Assembly (NCBI GenBank): GCA_941918925.1
Contig: OW799234.1
Span: 133,466,895 to 133,530,894, forward strand
Source of the DNA: Phyto melanocephala
Lineage: Eukaryota > Arthropoda > Insecta > Diptera > Rhinophoridae
Direction: 5' to 3'
DNA length: 64,000 bases
In this document: piece by piece, positions 33,523 to 44,238 of the stretch
Numbering within the stretch: position 1 is the stretch's first letter
Layout of the letters: each line of letters begins with the position of its first letter
Position numbers and translations under genes: made by a program
The notes under the pieces: generated by a model
Told to the model about the DNA's origin: nothing
Seen by the model: only the letters and a program-made list of their open reading frames with translations
Database searches by the model: none

Positions 33523-34882
33523 GGCTCCACGAAAAGCCCCCCAAAGAAATAACGCCCAAACGAGAAATGAAATATTCTCCAAATTTTTTTCATACATTTT
33601 TGGGTGTTATTTCATATGAAATAACTCCCAATTTTTTTGGGCCGCCTTTTATTTTTTTTTGGAAATTATTTCATTTCTTATTTGGGGTTTTCAAATTATG
33701 AAATAATCTCCAATGAAATAACACCCAAAAAATTTTTAAAATTCGGGGCTTGTTTCATAGCGTGTATAATTTGGGTGATATTTCATTTTGTATTCGGGGG
33801 TTATTTCATTTTTAAAGATTTTGGTTTTGGGGGTGTTTGTAAATAAATTATATAAAAATAGGCCTTTTACAAGAAAACTTTTAGCCTGTGAATATATTAC
33901 AATATCTTTTCAAATACATAAATGATAACGTTCGGGATTTTGATGGTGCGACCTTCGTGACAGACTACGAAATTAGTCTACGGACGGCAATAAATATTGT
34001 TTTCCCTAAACCAAAAGTAATCGGTTGTTGCTTCCACTTTTGCCAAGCAGTGAGAAGGTCCATAATAAAGTGTAACCAACTGGCAGCATTTGTACATACA
34101 GCCTATATTTTCTCCATCTTAATTTCATGAGCAACCATTTTGTTTTAACTATCATTTCTTACGTATAATGTATTAAGTTTATTTATGTATATACATGAAA
34201 ATAATTTTTTGGTAGTTGGGTTTCAAAAAGAAATATATTGGAAATATTAAACAATTCTTTGTCCATACTTTCTCATATCTCCATTACAGAAAATTACTGC
34301 CTTCTTTACAATATTGTAACTATAATAACGTCTCCCATAAGTTGGATTTTAAAACCATTCGTAAAGTTATAGGATAGCTCGTTGGTGGCTGGTCTGAAAT
34401 AGCTTCCATCGTATAAGGGCAAATAACTGCACTGGACTTAGTCCATTTACAAAACCAAAAGTAGTCACTATTAAACGAGCTTTGTATGTTCTTTCACCAA
34501 AAAAAATTGATTATGAATGCTGGCACACTTTCGAAGTTGTTATGAAGAAGACGCCTGTGGGCCTCCACACGATTGGTCCATATTGACTTCATGAAATCCT
34601 TAATGAATCTGACTCTTATGAATTTTGGGCATAATTTCATTTTTGTTGCTGATGGGGTTTATTTCATTGGGGATTATTTCATTTTCATCATTGGGATTTA
34701 TTTCATATGAAATAACTCCCAAATATTGGGGGTTGTTTCGTTTTCGCTTTGGGGTTTATTTCATTTATTTTTGGATGTTATTTCATTCACTGTTTTTGGG
34801 TGTTATTTCCAATTTTTTGGGGTTTACTTCATTGGGGATTGTTTCCTGGGCGTTATTTCATTGGGGGGTTTTTCGTGGAGCC
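33523..34882 (+). mobile_element. Complete-ended MULE transposon with 9-bp TSD
   Basis: A 1360-bp element that begins GGCTCCACG and ends CGTGGAGCC. It is flanked by a perfect 9-bp duplication CTTTTTGAT (33514-33522, 34883-34891). A 9-bp duplication fits Mutator-like elements. Both terminal regions, of about 300 bp, are built from many iterations of TTATTTCAT/ATGAAATAA separated by G-rich spacers. The middle has only a transposase remnant (33888-34130), so this is a deletion derivative. A truncated copy lies at 2290-3274 in the opposite orientation. Confidence 0.88.
33888..34130 (+). pseudogene. MULE transposase fragment
   Basis: Plus-strand translation contains FVTDYEISLRTAINIVFP followed by CCFHFCQAVRRSI. 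This is the MULE transposase signature, with D-x-E at the start of a helix and C-x-F-H some 20 residues later. About 80 residues remain of a domain that is normally several hundred residues. No zinc-finger N-terminus is visible. Confidence 0.75.
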
Positions 34883-34891
34883 CTTTTTGAT

Positions 34892-35179
34892 TATATTGGC
34901 AACTGTGAAGTTAAAGCTACCACTTTGCTTAAATATGTATTAATTAAATAAAATTATATGAAAATTTATATCAGGCCTTTGCTCCTAATAGGAGCTAGGA
35001 AAGCCTATTTTATTTTGATATGGATAAATAAAATTGTATCTAATGAATATAATTAAAAGCTAAAAATTCTAAGCGTTGTTATTGCCTTGCCTTGAAAATA
35101 TAGTCATTTTTCATTTTAAGTGATTTTTAAATATTTAAAGTTGACAACGCTGAAAATGTGTTTTAGTACATTATGCTGT
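34892..35179. other. Intergenic, nothing recognised
   Basis: AT-rich DNA between the MULE and the tandem duplication. Confidence 0.4.
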
Positions 35180-36040
35180 AAATTTTCACTTCCTACTTGT
35201 GTACAAAAGACAACTATGCTAATGTTAAATGCAACTTTGCATGCTCAGTTACTTTACGCGTCTTATCCGGTCTGTTGAAGTGTCGTAAAAAATTTCTTAA
35301 GTTTCCGGTTTATAAATACATTTTCAGAGTTTTGATTATATAACAATTTTATTCAAAGTGATTTTTATACGGGTAATAAGTTAATAGTGTAAAGATATGA
35401 AAATAATTACTAAATCTTGCTTGAAATATAATAAACATTTGATGGCGTAAACTGAAGCCATGTTTAACATTTTTTAAGATAAAGCTTTTTTACACATAAA
35501 ACATCAATGTTAGTTTAACATACAAATTAAACTTTTAATTTCCTGTTTACATTTTTTTTCTATAAAATAAAAAATTCTTAAAGAAAATAAAATAATTTGC
35601 GTTGTAGAATTAACAAAAATTTTTATTAAATTCTTTATTAAAAATTCTGTTTTGTTTTAAATTAATTTTCTAATTTTCTCTTTACTTTACTATAGAAAAT
35701 TAAGCTATAAATACGTTAAACTAAAACTTTTGATTTTCTGTAGAGCTTTAAATGCATTCAAAAGCTTATAATAGCATAACATTACTCTCTTGATATCTTC
35801 TTCCTGTATTCATTTCTTAATACAACTCTGATTATCTGTAACTCAACTTTAGAGTTTTAGTTATTTTACGCGCCTTTTTCCGTTCGCTTGCCAATCTCAT
35901 GACAAATTTAATTAAATAGCAAAAATGTCGGGTTTAAAATTATATTTTTAATGTATTGTTTATAGGAAAACGTTTCTAGAGATGATTTGTATACGGGTAA
36001 TATGAAATAACAGTGAATTGCTAAGGAATAAACAAAAAAA
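35180..36040. repeat. Diverged tandem duplication, ~620-bp spacing
   Basis: Segments near 35240-35400 and 35860-36020 align in order: GTTAxTTTACGCGxCTT, then TTTxTATACGGGTAATA, then xxAGTGxAxxG. The spacing is about 620 bp. It is non-coding, and could be an old local duplication or two units of a satellite. Confidence 0.5.
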
Positions 36041-37284
36041 TTGAGGCTAAAATAATTACACAAATATTAATCGTGATTATGCAGGGATTTAACTGTTTAT
36101 TAATGAATGATTTCTACATACGCTTGTCATGGAAGTGCATAGAACTTATGAATGATATAAAATATTAATAAATTTGAAATTTCGAAAGGCATTTATGATG
36201 CATATTATATTTTTGGACACCATAAAACTTTTTTCGCTGGGATTTACTTGTGAAGCTCATCTTTTACATGAAACTGCACTGTTTGTCATACAGTTTTGCT
36301 TATAAGATAATAATTGCTTATTGAAAACTGATTTCAACATATATTTACACGTTCAACATTTACACTATCTGTGAAGGACATAAAAAGTCGCATAAGTTAA
36401 TGCAACAATTTATCCATATGAAAGTTAACGTTAACGTTTCGTTATTATTAAGTCGCGGACTTTATACTGTAATAAAAAAATAAAAATTAACTCAATAAAA
36501 TGTCGCGTAAAAGCAATGATGCAATAAGAATCTAATTATAAAATAATTAAATTAGTAAACTATCGGGCGAAATTAATATAATTTAATGAAAAATATTTGG
36601 GCAAAGTATGTATAAAAAGGTTTGAATTAAAACAAAACTTAAATACACAAATTTCATGTATTGCGGTTAATAAAGCGATGTTAAGCTAATTTGACAAAAG
36701 TGATATTACTAAATTGTTTTTTTTAGCATTTTTTAAATTCTTGTTAATACTTATAATATTTTATTTTAATATCTTGATTTAATATTTTTTATATATTTAC
36801 ATATGTATGTATGTAGATGTACATATATTTTTTGAAAAATTCTTTGAATAGAAAAATTCTCTATAGGTATATATTTTTGCTCATATATTAAAAAAGTTTA
36901 ATAAATTAAATTAAATAAATAAATTTCCAAATTATTTGTGCAAATCCTTAAAGGTAAGTTATCAAAATATTTAAAAAATATCATATTGATTTCCACTTTT
37001 GTTAAAGGTTTATTTATAGAAAATGCAGGTCGTATTCAAAAATTTGTAAAGTGACCTAAATGGTTAAAATCTTAATTTTATATTTATTTGTACACAAAAC
37101 ATAAATTGTTTCTTGTCAAAAGTCTTAAGATTTTTTGATTGAATAATTAAAAAAAAATTTAAGTTTTATCTAAAGATCTACATAAGATATCGCACTTAAT
37201 CAACAAAAATGTATTAACTGGAAAATCTAAAATGTTCAGTAGAGACCAAAAATTAAAGTGAATAAAAAAATCCAAATTCATCAT
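36041..37284. other. Intergenic, nothing recognised
   Basis: AT-rich DNA. A small GTTAACGTTAACG palindrome near 36425 is the only local feature. Confidence 0.4.
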
Positions 37285-37770
37285 GGTAAATATACCCTTC
37301 ACAGTGAGTGTTACATATGTATGTATGTATATAGGTGTAAAATTTCTACAATTTTCATTTCCGATTCCATAAAGTATATATTTTTTGAAAGCTTATGAAT
37401 AGGGGAGTCAATTAAGCACTGTACGTCTGTCTGCTTGTTAGTCTGTCTGTTTGTATGTTGAAACTTTTTGACATTTTCAAGACCCGTGTAAGATACCAAA
37501 GTATCAGAAATATTCGGGAACAGATCGGTATTAAAAATCAGAAAAATCGCTTTATAAACAACTGAGATATGATGAAAAAACCTAGACCACCTCCACCAAT
37601 AAAAGCTAAATGAACTTAGGTTCAAATCTCAGTTAAAACAAAAATTTTTTTATTTATTTTATACTTTTTATTTTCTTTTGTTACTATTTTTTATTTGCTT
37701 ATTTTATATTAAGGAGATTAATGGTGATATAAACAATTGTTATTCGGCACGGCCGAATATAGCACACTTA
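37285..37770 (+). repeat. Dispersed repeat family, copy C
   Basis: A shorter copy. It starts ATACCCTTCACAGTGAG, contains TATGAATAGGGGAGTC and a CTGTCTGTTTGT run, and ends TCGGCACGGCCGAATATAGCACACTTAC. Confidence 0.6.
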
Positions 37771-38626
37771 CTTTTTTAAATTTTATTATTTAAAAAGAAT
37801 TATTTGTATGGTACTATTTTTCTAAATTTTTTAAATTATATAAACAGTTGTTTTTTGTATTGAGATCACTTTTTTTTTATAAAAAATAGTTTTAATTTTA
37901 TTTTTCGATATTTCGCTACCGCATTGGGTAGCTTCTTTAGGGTAGCTTTCCTGAAATTATATTTTTTGTAAATCATTTTTATTTTGGCTCAGGTTTTAAA
38001 ATTATTTTTATATGAATTTTATCAAAGAGAGACGAACAATCTATCAAAGTCAGATAAATAGGACGGCCTAATAAATTACGACTGACGTTATCAGTGTTTA
38101 CGCTATTCTTTATTTTGAAAAATAAAAATTTTAATAAATAATTAAAACAAGCATAAATAATATAACTAAAGCCTATAGTACAAGATATGTAAAAAGCCAC
38201 ATGCATATGTGGGTCTGACGTCACTAAAATCTTCAGCACTTTGGTTACATTTTTTAAAATAGTAGTTGTGGCTGCATGCTGTAAGATTTTAATATTACAC
38301 GTAATTTATTTTAGTCCAAAAATGCATAGGAAACACATGTGACAAATGAAACACATACGCCTCATGCCACAGCGTATGCGGCTTTTTAGATTTCGTGTAC
38401 TACAGGCTTAAATTATATCATTTTGCCAGGAATAACATTAAAAACCAACTGATAAATAAAATTATTGCTTTAAGTTTTGTTTGTGATGTTAAATTTAAAT
38501 AAAGTACGAAAAACAACTCTGTTAGAGCTCCGGTTCCTTTTTAACTGATAAAATAAATAATAATAAAAAAATTAAATCCATACACATATTTTATTTAGAA
38601 TCTTTATATTTTATACAATTGCCGTA
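37771..38626. other. Upstream region of the MYCBPAP-like gene
   Basis: AT-rich DNA. No TATA box or initiator could be chosen with confidence. No other gene was seen. Confidence 0.4.
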
Positions 38627-40651
38627 ATGAATTTGAATTTAAGTCATCATAACGGCATTGATCGAGCAACCATGTTGGAAATTTCTGATCCTTCCAATAT
38701 AAATGAATTGACGGTAACCTCGCCCTTAAGTGAATGTCATCCCATTTCAATGGATCATAACAGGCGTTTGGTCAACGAAATGATTGACTACATATTTGAT
38801 GAACGCAAGGGCACCTGCGAAGTGTCCTCCTCACAATGTTCCAGTGTAAAATTACAGCCTTCGGAATATAGTTACGATAAACGTCTTAAATACTGGAAAG
38901 AAGTTTTAAAGGAGCGTGAGAAAATGTCTCTTAAAATACACGACCAAACTAAAAAGGAACAATCAGATATTTTGTATAATCGTTTGTCAACTGTTGATGA
39001 ACGAGATAAGCAGACGGTCAAACGTCTAATGGATTATGCTGAGAGATTAAATCCCACTAGTTTAAGTACCAGAAAACCTTTAGTATTGCAGGAGAAATGT
39101 GATCTGAGTCGGTGTAAATTTATACCAGAAGTGCGAGAAACTTTACCGCAAGCCGAAAGGAAAGCAAATACTGTAGTTGAAATTAGTGGTTTATCGACAA
39201 TTGCCAAAAAGGAATTACTGGGTAAACGTAAAAGACATGGCTGCAAGAAACCCTTTAGCTGGTTAAACTCAAAGCAATTGGAAAATCGTATAGAAGAGAT
39301 ACGTGATGATGTAGAACGGGTCATAGAATACTATCCGGATATTGAAAATTTACAAATTGTGGGTGAAAGTGTAATAAAATCGGAAGTAAACGAACACAAC
39401 TCCGAGATCGAAATAATGAGTTCCAATGAAATTCGTCAAATATCCACCGATACTATAATAGAAGGCGTGGCATATCAGCGGCAGGCAATAGTGACAAATC
39501 ATAAAGAATCCATTGATTATGGTTTTAAAATAAACGATCAAGTAGTTTTAATGTCTAATAAGTGCTCTTCTCTCAATTTCAAGACAGTAACACAGTTTTC
39601 ATGCTTACCTTATGAAACGGAAGTAAAAAAGGTTTTTACTATAGAAAACATCGGCAGTAAAGTTTTGACTTTTGAATGGGCACATCGTTCGTTTTTTGAC
39701 AAAAATTCCACTCTCTTAAAATGCTGGGATAATGAATTTCTATTCGACAATATGCCGTTTCGCTTGTGCAGCGGAGAAGTGCATGCAATTTTTGTCAAGT
39801 TTCAGCCAAGACGAGTAAATATTGTTAAAAGCAAATGGGTTTTGAAAGTGAAGCCCAAGTTCTTTAACCGCAAAGTAGATGGCATTGTAATGCGTTTGAG
39901 TGGCATATGTGCAGCTCCACCGGAATATGTACAGAAATTAAATGAACTTCAGAAAGATGTCATAGAAAAATCAAACAAGAAAATGATAAATGAACTAACA
40001 ACTGGTTTAATTGAATTTGCCGCAAATATGCCAACTTGCACTTGTCCCTATCAACGTTCGTTAAATGAAATGGAACTATTTGAGCAATTAAATTTGGGTT
40101 TTAAATGTGATAGATATCATGACTTAGAACTATTAAAAGATCTCTATAAGCGTGCCAAAAAGCCAAGACAGAAAACGTGGGACCTACAAATAAATACGTT
40201 AAAAAGAACAATTTTAAATATAGCACATCCAGAAACTCGGTCTATAATGTTTAATGAACTCGCTGGCATATTAGAGCCTATGAAGGGACAAAGTGTAGAT
40301 TTAGAAACAAAAATGTCAGATAACCCCGAAAGATATCGTTGCTGTTTTTTGTATGTTCGTGGTATTATTTCTACTGCCATAGAAGAATGGGTGGACTTAG
40401 CAAGTACTCTGGAAGAAACATTTTATCAAACGTGTCTGCAGATGCTAAACGAAGAACATGTCACTGAGCAAGAAAATGAAAATATATTTAAATTATTGCA
40501 AGATGAATCTGAAAAACATAAATATATTTTGGAAAAACATGTACGCAAATTGAAACCCTATCGAGATGCTTTATATATGCAGACATACACTTTATTGTGT
40601 GATTTTGCGGAAAATATTGTTAGCATCATAGAAAGTACTGCAGTAATATAA
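38627..40651 (+). CDS. MYCBP-associated protein (MYCBPAP) family protein, intronless
   Basis: One uninterrupted 674-codon frame. The central part (about residues 305-430) has the immunoglobulin-like, ASH/MSP-type fold signature of the family: FSCLPYETEVKKVFTIENIG, FEWAHRSFF, F..KFQPRR and VMRLSGICAAP. The C-terminal part contains the conserved HDLELLKDLYKRAKKP and TWDLQINTLK blocks. Members are MYCBP-interacting proteins expressed in testis and linked to flagellar structures in vertebrates. A sperm or cilium role here is inference from the family. The N-terminal 150 residues are polar and poorly conserved. There is no signal peptide or membrane segment. The stop codon lies 181 bp from the convergent Ppt1 stop. 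Single-exon structure over 2 kb might mean a retroposed origin or simple intron loss. Confidence 0.85.
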   Translation: MNLNLSHHNGIDRATMLEISDPSNINELTVTSPLSECHPISMDHNRRLVNEMIDYIFDERKGTCEVSSSQCSSVKLQPSEYSYDKRLKYWKEVLKEREKMSLKIHDQTKKEQSDILYNRLSTVDERDKQTVKRLMDYAERLNPTSLSTRKPLVLQEKCDLSRCKFIPEVRETLPQAERKANTVVEISGLSTIAKKELLGKRKRHGCKKPFSWLNSKQLENRIEEIRDDVERVIEYYPDIENLQIVGESVIKSEVNEHNSEIEIMSSNEIRQISTDTIIEGVAYQRQAIVTNHKESIDYGFKINDQVVLMSNKCSSLNFKTVTQFSCLPYETEVKKVFTIENIGSKVLTFEWAHRSFFDKNSTLLKCWDNEFLFDNMPFRLCSGEVHAIFVKFQPRRVNIVKSKWVLKVKPKFFNRKVDGIVMRLSGICAAPPEYVQKLNELQKDVIEKSNKKMINELTTGLIEFAANMPTCTCPYQRSLNEMELFEQLNLGFKCDRYHDLELLKDLYKRAKKPRQKTWDLQINTLKRTILNIAHPETRSIMFNELAGILEPMKGQSVDLETKMSDNPERYRCCFLYVRGIISTAIEEWVDLASTLEETFYQTCLQMLNEEHVTEQENENIFKLLQDESEKHKYILEKHVRKLKPYRDALYMQTYTLLCDFAENIVSIIESTAVI

Positions 40652-40700
40652 ACTAGAATATTATTTAGTTAAATGTTATATATTTTGGTAAACTGATGTA

Positions 40701-40760
40701 CAACATATCGCATATATTTTCTGAGTTAAGTCATTGTTCAAGTAAATGAGCGATATGTTG
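40701..40760. repeat. Inverted repeat between convergent genes
   Basis: CAACATATCGC at 40701-40711 is matched by its exact complement at 40750-40760, with a 38-bp loop. It lies within the 181-bp gap between the MYCBPAP-like and Ppt1 stop codons, in both 3' UTRs. In this AT-rich sequence an 11-bp match may be chance. Confidence 0.5.
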
Positions 40761-40832
40761 TGAAAAAACTAACGATATAAAAAAAACTTAATTTAACAAA
40801 TTTTTCTTGAGTATATAATGTGTAGCAAATAA

Positions 40833-42130
40833 TTAATTAACTTCCTGAGTTAGCAGTGGTATAATTTTTTCCAAAAACCACGTTTTATTAAATTCCAAAT
40901 GATCTCCTTCAGCCTCGAGAAATACTAGTTTTTGATTTATGGCCATGTGAATTAATCCCAGCTGTAATAAAATAAAATATATTTTTTGATTAAAAAAACC
41001 TAATCGCAGCAAATCTCCGTATTGTATAACTCTATAGTCTATAAATTAATCAAAGGATTTGATTGTAATGTATGTATTATTAAAACGTTACCTGTTGATA
41101 AACATCACTTTGTTCTAGAGGCAAAATTTCTTTATCTTGTCCCGGCCTGTAAAATGCGAACCACTGAGATTCCTTGGGTTGCACAATTGTATCATTGCTA
41201 AATTTAACCATTACAAACCTAAAAAGGGGTACAAATATTGTTGTAATTAACAAAATCATTTGATTAGTTCCTTTAATATAAATTGATTTTGCTGTTTAAA
41301 ATTGCTTTGAAATTATTTTCATGATGCAGCTAATTAATTTATTACGGTTTATTATTCTTTTTTGTCTTTTACTTACTTTTCCAATTTATTCAAATTATCC
41401 GCATATAAGCCATTGACAAAAACCTCATTGTTAATGTCTGCCAAAAATGTACTTTGCGATTTATATTTTTTCTCATTAAGAGGATCATGCCAATAGGTGG
41501 CCTGCACCAGCTCCAACTGAGTCCAAGTTTCGTAAGCGGCTTCATTTAAAATTCTTCTTATATATTCACAAGTCTTTGACTTGAGTGAAGGGCATTTGGG
41601 TAAACCAAAGACACCCTGATGTTGGCCACCCATAGATATAAGGACTTTCATCGGCGGCAAAGGGCAACGTTGGGCTACTGCACGTCTGTAATAAGCTCAT
41701 ATATTATTAAATTGTCTGTTATGTATGCTATGTCCAACTTACAAAAATTGCCCTCCTTGACTAAAACCTATAGCATTGTAACCTTTTTGGAGTCGTTCGT
41801 CTTTGGCCAACTGTTTACAGGCATATTCAACTTGAGTATTGGGATGTAGAAAAAAGCCGCTCTCATAATCCATTATCAAATTGTTACCGATTTGCAAGGA
41901 CTTTACATAAGTGTTATTAAGTTTCGCTTGTAAAAGTTTTTTAATTGAACCCAAGCTAAAGGGAAAACAGCAAGTGTCTCCTGAAAATATTATGCCGGAA
42001 TAGAAAATATTACTTTTGTTCTAAAAACTAGTCTGTACTCACCCATGCCATGCCACATTACAACAGGATATTTTTCGCCATTTAACATCGTGCTTAATAA
42101 TAAAAGTATTATTAAAGATCTTAAAATCAT
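40833..42130 (-). CDS. Ppt1: Palmitoyl-protein thioesterase 1
   Basis: A lysosomal hydrolase that removes fatty acyl groups from S-acylated cysteines during protein turnover. Five coding exons on the minus strand (42130-42043, 41980-41743, 41685-41377, 41218-41092, 40961-40833) give 296 residues, the usual size. The start has a signal peptide (MILRSLIILLLLS...). Family landmarks are WHGMGDTCC (about 26-34), the nucleophile Ser103 in GFSQGGQ, GGQHQGVFGLPKCPS, Asp221 in FSNDTIVQP and His275 in EGDHL, a complete catalytic triad. All splice sites are GT-AG. The gene is convergent with the MYCBPAP-like gene. I recognise it confidently by similarity to insect and human PPT1. No lesions were seen. 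Confidence 0.95.
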
Positions 42131-44238
42131 TTTCTTATTTAACAAAGAACTATCTACTACTTAATTAAATCAAATTATAAAGCTTCGCGACTATAATTGT
42201 AGTTTTGTTGTTTTTCATGTGTTTATCGATAAACAAGTAAAAATCAAAACAAAACAAAAACCAGCTGACTGATAACAGCTGCAACAACAAACACATTGTA
42301 GGCTTACAATTTAATGATATATATAACATAGACATTATGCTGTTAATTAACAGAAAATGCTTAACAGCTACATTTTGGTCTGTGTGTTAAGTTGGTGAGC
42401 ACAGTGGTAAAACAATCTTTAATGCATATATAAGTATTTGTTTGATTTGAATTTTTGTTGATTAGTAAATGAATTTTTTTATATTAAAAGTTAACAAATT
42501 AAAAAAAAAAAAAATTTAGTACCTTTTAATGACTTAGTTTGTTATGAAGCTCTGAGTATGTAAATATATATTTTGAGTTTCATTTTTTTTTTCATTGTAA
42601 ATATTGTAAATTTTGGAAAAAGTTCGCGAAAATAGCACACAACTTGGTAGGTTGTTTGGTTTGTCTGAATTTTTTTTAAATGAGTTACCTTTTTTTGGAT
42701 GATCTTTTAATTTTTAAATGTTAATTGCTGAACAAATTCTTTCTCTTAAAAAAGCTAATAGGATGTCCTCTTCACAGTCTTCTTCATCTCCTAAAGACGT
42801 TGCCAAGTTGAATTTAAATAGCCAATAGCGTCCATTATTAGTTAAACCGATTTTTAAAAATTGCAGCTGTTATCCATAAGGATTTGGAGCAATTGTAGTC
42901 CACAGGAGATTCAAACTTTCTAGAAGAGCGAGGATTTTTTGCCTTTCGAATCGCAAAGAGTTTACTTTAAGAATTTTGGTACGTTTTTGTGACATTTTTC
43001 ACGAAAAACTTTAGTCTAGATCATGCTAAATCAGCAGCGCGCACTAAACTAAACCTGTGCAATAATTTGCGGGGATACCCCTTTTTATGAAAACGATTTG
43101 GATAACCGACAAGTTTGTTCACGTTATGAGGCTTTCTCACTGTGTTCAAGCTGCAAAGTAGTCAGTGTAAAAAAAATTATGTTCATCTTATCCGGTGTTC
43201 ACGTAAGGCAGTGTTTTTGCTACCGCGAGTCTTCTGTAGTATGTATATTTTTACAATAGTTTTAAGCACAAAGTTAAAATAATAATTCAATTAATAAATT
43301 TTCTTAACTCTTTTTATTAAAATTGAATGTGAAAGAGCTCTGCATTTACACTTGAAATATTAAAAGGTTGTGGATAACTTTAGGTGTCAATACATAGTAC
43401 TAACTGACATAATTAAGAAAACTAGAGGATTATATTAAATTGGTGAAATTTACAACTGTTCTTTCTGCAAAAAAAGTTAATATGCATGTGTTTAAATTAC
43501 GTCAAATGTCAACATTTAGCAAATTAGTCTACTTTGATCTAGACTTTGTTACATCTTTCTTTTAATATCAATACTAATTAATGTATTTGGAAACATTTAA
43601 CCACTTAAAATCTTAAATACAAATTAATCGTAAGAACTATTTTATAGCAATTAAATTTTAATTTTTTGGTTTCGAAAATGCATTCCACTCGGCTAGCGTC
43701 GGTTAAAATGTAATTTTTCAGATTATTCTTTCATTTATTGCAATTAAAAAAAAAAATTCTTTGGAAAAATAAAGAATGTTAATATGAACTCAAGCCTAAT
43801 TAAAATTTAAATATTAATTTTGATAAATTGTATAATTTTGGTTCAATTGTTTTTATCTGTTCTTTATTTTAAAATAATGTTTTTTATGTTTTGCTAATTT
43901 AATCATTGAAAGACAAATTGCGAAAATAATAGTTTTGGTGGACTTTGGTACGTTTTTAAGAATAATTTGGTAAGTTAATTATTTTCGTTATGGCACACCT
44001 GCTCTCATACTAACTAGACAACATCAGTGTTGTCTTTTCTACCAACAAATTTTAAATAAAAAAAAAATTAGCAAATATTTATTAAAGTAATTTTCCCATT
44101 TCAGTGAAAAACTTTACATTACATTTGTTAAGAATGTGGGTGTGTATGTAAGTAGTATGATTAATTTGTTTTATTGCATTTTTAAAGTGAGATAGATTAT
44201 TTAATAGAAAGAGAGATAAAAGAGAGTTTGTCACATAT
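42131..44238. other. Intergenic between Ppt1 5' end and homeobox gene 3' end
   Basis: AT-rich DNA that should hold the Ppt1 promoter (right of 42130) and the homeobox gene 3' UTR (left of 44239). TTTATT, the minus-strand AATAAA, occurs near 44080 and 44168 and could serve as poly(A) signals. No other gene was recognised. Confidence 0.4.

Noticed and set aside
33637..33846. Hydrophobic frames in the MULE ends (also 34625-34951 and 2955-3230)
   Set aside because: They are translations of the iterated TTATTTCAT terminal arrays, not genes.
36421..36436. GTTAACGTTAACG palindrome as a regulatory site
   Set aside because: Too short and isolated to separate from chance in AT-rich DNA.
39034..39324. 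Minus-strand frame of 96 codons
   Set aside because: Shadow of the MYCBPAP-like coding sequence on the other strand.
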